A stretch of 64,000 bases of DNA from Acanthaster planci (taxonomy: Eukaryota > Echinodermata > Asteroidea > Valvatida > Acanthasteridae), in NCBI RefSeq assembly GCF_001949145.1, contig NW_019091404.1, forward strand, positions 3,439,502 to 3,503,501, read 5' to 3'. This document shows, piece after piece, positions 58,791 to 64,000 of this stretch. The notes under the pieces were generated by a model. It was not told where the DNA came from. It worked only from the letters and a program-made list of their open reading frames with translations, and did not search any database. The position numbers and the translations under genes are program-made. Positions within the stretch are counted from its first letter, which is position 1, and every line of letters starts with the position of its first letter.

Positions 58791-61700
58791 GATCACAGCA
58801 GAAACATGAGGTTTACTGGCCGTGAAGAAGAAATTGTTGTTAGCGCTCATCTGTTGCTTGCATGTAGACGTACAGAATGTGCCGAGTTTGGACGGCGCGC
58901 TTCCGTGTTTAAGTCGCCATCTAATGACATCAGACCCCACAATAGTTCTGCGCAGTGACCTCATGAAAGTCTTTCAACCTGTGAAAAACTTGTTAAGTCA
59001 CACTCGTTTCGTATTGAGCTGACATTGATTTGCATGGCTTAAAACTTTGAGGGTACATTTTGAAAGAATTAGAAAACCGCTTTGAATGTTAATGTTTCAT
59101 ATTTGAACGTGCCAAAGACAGAAAAAAATACTATTCTTAGTATTTACGTCCATGAAATAAATTTCTCTTCACGTGTACTCGTTTTGGTTTGTGCTTAGTT
59201 AGGCTTTAGTTTATTAGGAATACGTAATTTTCACAAAGTTATATTTTGTTCTCATGCTTTGTGCATATTGTGTTAAGAAAGATTTAATATTTTGTACCAA
59301 TATTACTTTTTCCACGTCCTGTAACAGAAATTTCGATTTTGGTAGATAAAGTTACATTAGATTTAAGAGAAGTCCCAACACAGAGCGCGAAGCTGTCGTC
59401 TAGCTTATGTGACAAGTGCTATGAAATAAATAATCGTTTGGGTGAAAAACTAACATTTGTGTTACATTTTCTAGAAAAAATTCCCAATGTTTTCCAGTGA
59501 AAAGTTTGCAAAGCTTTGTGAATATTTTCCATTACTTCACACCAGTTAAATTTGCGTTTCTTTTCCTGGTTATTTTAAAGGTAATTCGTCACTTCCTGGC
59601 AGGGAGGTAGACATGTTTAGACATGTTACAGTCAGGATTTGGATATCAGAATTTCTAGGTCAGGCCCCAGCCGGTGGGGATTGACCCTCTGGAGCCTGAA
59701 CCTCAATCCTCCTGGGCTGCCATCCTAATCTTTCTCGGCCAAGCCCTGTAAAATGTTTCTTTGTAAGACTCTTTGTATAATGAGTGAACAGGGAATCTGC
59801 CAGGCCTCTATTGGGTAGATACTCCCATTTTGGGTTCTCGGGGGAGCGCACTAGCGTAGCGGTTCTTTCCTCGCTTTGCACCAATGAGGCCCGGGTTCGA
59901 GCCCCGGCTTGGCCCAGGCTTTAAGTGCATTTAGTTTCCAGTCCACACTCGCTTTTGCAGGTTTTATCTTGGTACTCCTGCCTCTAAAACTGGACCTTCT
60001 TCCTAACTCCTTAATGAGATGCTGATTAATAAAGTGTATGAATAAACGTACAGTTATTGGCGCAAATAGCCTGAGTTGCTGAAAGTGCCATTAAAACAAA
60101 AAAACAACATGCTGGGTTCTCTGTTGACCATACCACCACTGGCAGGCGAGACGCTGAAAGCACCAAAGAGCCAGCTATTACCGACGTCCAAGTCAAGCTA
60201 CTTTAATGGACCCGTTGGGCGTGGCCGTCTCTTCCATGCTTCGAATCATCGTGCTGGCGCTCAAGGCTAGAGCTCCGTTGCCCTGATCTGTACGTGCACG
60301 GGTATGACATCTATCCGTGGGTATGTTTCACTGGCAAGCCAAGTAGCACCGCATCGCCCTCAGGACCGGCGGTCAGTCAAGTCCCCCTCGTTGGAAGTTA
60401 ACCACACCTCGCAGCAGTCCTCGCCCACCAGTTAGCAGAGTAACCAGGCCTTCTGAACTGTATACATTTGTATCATATTTACTTACTCGCTCATCTCCTC
60501 ATGTTGATTGAGACTGATTCATTATCAAAATTAATGCACATTCAGTTCTTCCATAGAGGAAGGACACAGGAGTTGCAACTCTGGCACTTCAAAGTGTTCA
60601 ATGATGGTCACCGCCGAGTCAGACGAATAATAGAAAACATTCCAAAAATGCCTGATTACTTCCTGCATCATAGCTGGACAAGCAGGGCCAGTAATATCCT
60701 AGCAATACTAGTATGTTTTTGCTTGTAATTAAGCTTCTTTTTCCATCGTAAATCAACTTTCTAAATTTTGATACATTGTTCCATTACCCATGCAAACTGT
60801 AATTTTTTCTCCTCCCTCCAATACATCTGTGTTCAAAGACTTGGTAAAAATTTGGCTAAGACGTAAGGCCAATGACTGCACATATAGATTTCGGGCGCAC
60901 AGCATAATGCAAATAACTGCGCAAGCATTAAATTTGATGTTGTCATGAGATCATATCAAGCACCAACAAATACATGAATATTCATTCTCCTATACCTAAG
61001 TGCACAAAGTTATAAGGTTGTAGATTACCAGCGACAAATTGCGGCGGCGATCATAGGGTACAAAGGGGTTTCGTGGTTGTGAAACACATGATGGGTAGCG
61101 AGCGTTCGCTGCGCTCTGGCTACGGACATACTAGGCTTGCCAGAAAGCGGTAATTGGCCAGATGTTACAGCCCGGGCAGTTCAAACTCCTTCTGTGTCCT
61201 TCCTCTGCGGTTCTTCTAATGCAAGTGACACTTCACCGCCTCGATAATTGCTGGTTGTTGGAATCGTCCTGTTTTTTTGTTGGTTCTTGCCTCTTAACTA
61301 AAGTATTTTGCTGCCGTGTGGGACAGATTGGGCTTGGTCTTTCTACACGTAACATGCTATACAAGGCAATTACAAATACATGTTATTTTATATAGAGGGC
61401 TGTATCAATTACTTCTTGTTTGCCCTCTTGATTATAAGTTGACCAATCCAATTCCACAAAATTTATATCGAAACAAAACCACTAACCGGGCTCCCCTTTG
61501 AGTGAGTGCCTTTTGTTACAATTTTTGTACGATATTTGATGTATTTGATATAAGATGTACATGGTAGGTTGTCAGCTGATTATAAATTCATACATTTCTG
61601 TCAGAAAACTTTGAATTGCAGCTGTGGAGTCCATTAATAACAACTGAAAAAGTAGCGTCAACGACAAATGTTCTGTAAATAGCTCAACAAAAGCTTTCAT

Positions 61701-62619
61701 AAAAACAATGTTTCCGTCTAGCCCACCAGCTTTGAAACCCTGAGCCCTCTATAATGACGCCAAATTATTTATTTAGTTAATCATAACCTTGCCGAATACA
61801 TCAAGATTCGATGTGATTTACCATGTACCTCGAGAGTTGGGCCAATGGCGTATTCAGCGGCTGATAGGTGGCCCCCAAGTCGTAACTTTTTTTTTCAGGA
61901 ATAGAAAGCCCTGGCATATTAGAAACGGCACTACAACGTTTCTTTCTAAAGTTCGGTTCTTTTTGGATAAAAATTAATGGGAAAAGTACCCATCTATTCC
62001 CCACCCAGGTCCTGGATATTCCATGGTTAGGATGCTTCTAAATATGATAAATTTTCAGTTGCGATACTCATCGAATATTCATGGTGAATTAAGGGACATC
62101 CAGTAACAAATCATTATGAATATAATTCAACTTAAATAAAATCTCGATTTACAATGCTTCTGTCAATTTAACGCAAGAACGTCAGAAACATAGCCTATTA
62201 AATTTTCAGATGTATCTTCCTTTTACAAAGTATAAGTTAATGTCAAAAGTGTTGTTGCGATGTTTACTTGATATTCATGCTATGACCAGAAACTAGCAAG
62301 AATAATACATAATTCAACTTATAAGCTTGCTGAAACTCACAACGTGAGATACTTCTGTAGATTTGAGGTGGTGACTTTTCCCTTTTCAAAATCAAACGAG
62401 GTATGAGATCACAGTCGTTTAATTTTCAGTTTAAGATAGTCTGACGACTGTTGTTTGAAGTGTTGGGTGACTTTGAGTCAAGCTAATCCAATGACAATTA
62501 CTTGGAGTACTTTTTTGAGCTGGAGTCTTTCATACACGATTATACATTCATTCTTCCATTAGAATTTGTGAAGAATACAGGCTTTACTGCTTCAGGGATA
62601 TTCTCATAATTATTGTCTT
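58791..62619. other. Spacer between the duplicated receptor genes
   Basis: The left end holds the 5' region of the first receptor, whose sequence to about 58900 is homologous to the 5' flank of the second (63895-63985). A tRNA-like SINE lies at 59838-60045. A frame at 60468-60728 encodes 86 residues of unknown kind and is not called. Nothing else is recognised. Confidence 0.4.
59838..60045 (+). mobile_element. tRNA-related SINE
   Basis: An A-box-like TAGCGTAGCGG (59852-59862) and a B-box GGTTCGAGCCC (59894-59904) are spaced as in a tRNA. A non-tRNA body and an AT-rich tail with AATAAA-like words near 60030-60045 follow. The acceptor-stem pairing needed for a real tRNA is absent. It is best read as a tRNA-derived SINE; the exact ends are uncertain. 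Confidence 0.55.
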
Positions 62620-63894
62620 TCACATTGACAGTCCTACCACTTCATATTCGGTGGTAGGTTTCCTTGAGACCTTCTCAGAGTCATGGGGTTGGCTTTTGCT
62701 CATTGATTCAACTGCCTGGTAGTACGTATGCTGCTCATTAGGTGTCGCTTCTACGTCCAGTCCCATGTATTCCTTGTTCTTGTCATCCTTGGGTTGTAAC
62801 TCCATGTAGGGATCTGCTTTGTGAGTCTGGATCCCCTGTTGAATGAGGTTCTTGAGGCGCCGTTGATTGAAGACGAGGAAGATGATGATGATCAAGGACA
62901 GGAGCAGTAGGGAGAGGCTGACACCAGCGATGATCCAAGGAACTGCATCAGGGGTTTGAGGAGCGAGATGACATCTTGGAGTTAATGTGTATCTATCGAG
63001 ATTAGACTCATCCGTCATGTCAATTGTCACGGAGTCATCCGCAAAGGTGCTTTGAGAATCGGTAGTTATCTTGGACGGACGCTGCTCTGTCGTAGTCACT
63101 AATTCAGCAGTGGTTGAACGAGTTGTGGAAGTCGATGTAGGAGTAAATGGACCAGAGGATGTGGACACGGTTATTGGTCCGATGGTGCATGACCTCTCCA
63201 TACCAGGGAATGCGACAGAACTTATTTTACATTCAAAAGAAGTTCCATTATTCACAGTGTCTACTTGGAGTTTAGTTAATGCTGTAGTCACATTATTCAA
63301 GGTCAAGTGTGGCCAGGGCAATATGGTACCCGATGACACTATGTGTATTCCAGCTGTTGGGTAACCTTCCTCAGTAGCACAAGTCATGTTTTGTGTGGTT
63401 CCATTTTGTGCAGTGAAAGGACCATCAGGAAAACAGATAGGATAGATGGAAGCGGGGAAGTAAGAAACTCGGAAGGAGTAACTTCCAAATGTCAGAGTCA
63501 TGGCGCTGTCGCTATCTGATTCCGTGATGCGGCATTCGTAATTACCGGCATCGTATCTACTGACGTTGTAAATAGTGAGTATTTCACTCCTGGTTGTCAT
63601 TCCTCCCTGAAATAACGCGATAGAGTATTTCGTTGCATTGGAGCTCATCCCGTTCCTCCCGATCAGCTCTTCGCGATTCATGACCAATCTCGACCATTCC
63701 AGGACATTCCCAGGTTGTAGTCCGTAAGCGTCACATTTCAGTTGCACCATGCCACCCTCAACAGGATCACCCGAGGAATGTTTCATTAAAATCACATTCT
63801 GACCATTAACTCCAACAAACGGACCGCTCTGCACCGAACACCAAATACACAGAAGGAACAAATACGGCATGAAGGGGCTAGACTCTAGTTTCAT
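62620..63894 (-). CDS. Intronless two-Ig-domain receptor with ITSM tail
   Basis: One frame of 424 residues from the ATG at 63894 (a further ATG six codons upstream, at 63912, is not conserved in the paralog). The signal peptide MKLESSPFMPYLFLLCIWCS leads into GPFVGVNGQNVILMK, nearly identical to the paralog. Ig domain 1 has C54, W67 and DAGNYEC ending at C121. Domain 2 has C154, C172, C222 and C236. A Thr/Ser-rich stalk with potential N-glycosylation sites precedes a membrane span at about 318-342. The short tail of about 82 residues has PYMEL (Y363), EYMGL (Y376), and two motifs fitting the ITSM pattern TxYxxV: TYYQAV (Y392) and TEYEVV (Y417). Its ectodomain is clearly homologous to the receptor at 56361-58790, but the tail is unrelated. 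It is probably a surface immune-type receptor; this is inferred from architecture only. Confidence 0.85.
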   Translation of the reverse strand: MKLESSPFMPYLFLLCIWCSVQSGPFVGVNGQNVILMKHSSGDPVEGGMVQLKCDAYGLQPGNVLEWSRLVMNREELIGRNGMSSNATKYSIALFQGGMTTRSEILTIYNVSRYDAGNYECRITESDSDSAMTLTFGSYSFRVSYFPASIYPICFPDGPFTAQNGTTQNMTCATEEGYPTAGIHIVSSGTILPWPHLTLNNVTTALTKLQVDTVNNGTSFECKISSVAFPGMERSCTIGPITVSTSSGPFTPTSTSTTRSTTAELVTTTEQRPSKITTDSQSTFADDSVTIDMTDESNLDRYTLTPRCHLAPQTPDAVPWIIAGVSLSLLLLSLIIIIFLVFNQRRLKNLIQQGIQTHKADPYMELQPKDDKNKEYMGLDVEATPNEQHTYYQAVESMSKSQPHDSEKVSRKPTTEYEVVGLSM

Positions 63895-64000
63895 GGTTAC
63901 AGCAGAAAACATGAGGTTTACCGTTCAGAAGAAATACTTGACAGCGCTCGTCTATATCTTGCGTACAGACATGCAAAAAATGCTGCGTTTGAACGACATT
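63895..64000. other. 5' flank of second receptor, to window edge
   Basis: Homologous to 58791-58890 upstream of the first receptor: shared CAGCAGAAA-CATGAGGTTTAC, GAAGAAAT and AGCGCTC-TCT blocks in order. The duplication unit therefore included upstream, probably regulatory or 5' UTR, sequence. Confidence 0.6.

Noticed and set aside
58791-58964. 58-codon N-terminal extension of the first receptor (MRSLRRTIVGSDVIRW...)
   Set aside because: It would place the signal peptide internally, and it does not align with the paralog in this frame (a one-base difference in a T-run separates them), so it is most likely 5' UTR.
59838-59915. A true tRNA gene
   Set aside because: Box A and box B words are present, but the acceptor-stem and anticodon-stem pairing is missing and non-tRNA sequence follows directly. 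It fits a SINE better.
60468-60728. 86-residue open frame between the receptors
   Set aside because: It has no recognisable domain, no splice context or homology that I can see, and it could arise by chance in this length.

Overview
The window is eukaryotic, and most likely an invertebrate deuterostome. Its genes are split by many GT-AG introns, with 0.2-3 kb between exons. The intergenic DNA is AT-rich and full of small inverted-repeat elements, ACATGT runs and TAGGCCTA-type words that I associate with echinoderm genomes. The proteins are all animal families. Echinoderm is my best guess, but hemichordate or another invertebrate cannot be excluded from sequence alone. Two runs of N (14636-15114, 28849-29005) show this is a scaffold assembly.

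Layout. (1) 1498-3596 (+): a four-exon swiprosin/EFHD-type EF-hand protein. (2) 4525-6203 (-): a divergent eIF5A with a basic N-terminal extension. (3) 11721-15893 (-): a canonical 155-residue eIF5A with the same intron positions, so the two are a tandem pair; its second intron holds an N gap. (4) 15894-22524: a transposon-rich stretch with a 2.06 kb inverted-repeat element and a nested smaller one. (5) 22525-26561 (+): a Y-box cold-shock-domain protein. (6) 29831-33167 (-): the spliceosomal cyclophilin PPIH. (7) 35000-48985 or 49745 (+): ARMC9, a LisH/armadillo ciliary-base protein of about 28 coding exons, head-to-head with PPIH. (8) 49746-56360: a long stretch with no confident gene. (9) 56361-58790 and 62620-63894 (-): two intronless, tandemly duplicated receptors. 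Each has a signal peptide, two Ig-like domains, one membrane span and a tyrosine-motif tail.

The first seven kilobase-scale loci are unrelated housekeeping or ciliary genes: translation factor, mRNA-binding protein, spliceosome isomerase, cilium, calcium/actin. The Ig receptor pair is the most interesting content. The ectodomains are clearly homologous, but the cytoplasmic tails are unrelated: one carries two strict ITIMs plus three YAEV repeats, the other carries two ITSM-type motifs. This suggests a paired or diversifying innate receptor family that may continue past the right edge.

Other notable points: two tandem repeats in ARMC9 that each copy an exon end together with its 5' splice site; a U12-type donor in ARMC9 with a one-base frame discrepancy; a perfect 60-bp palindrome in a PPIH intron; and several families of short foldback elements.
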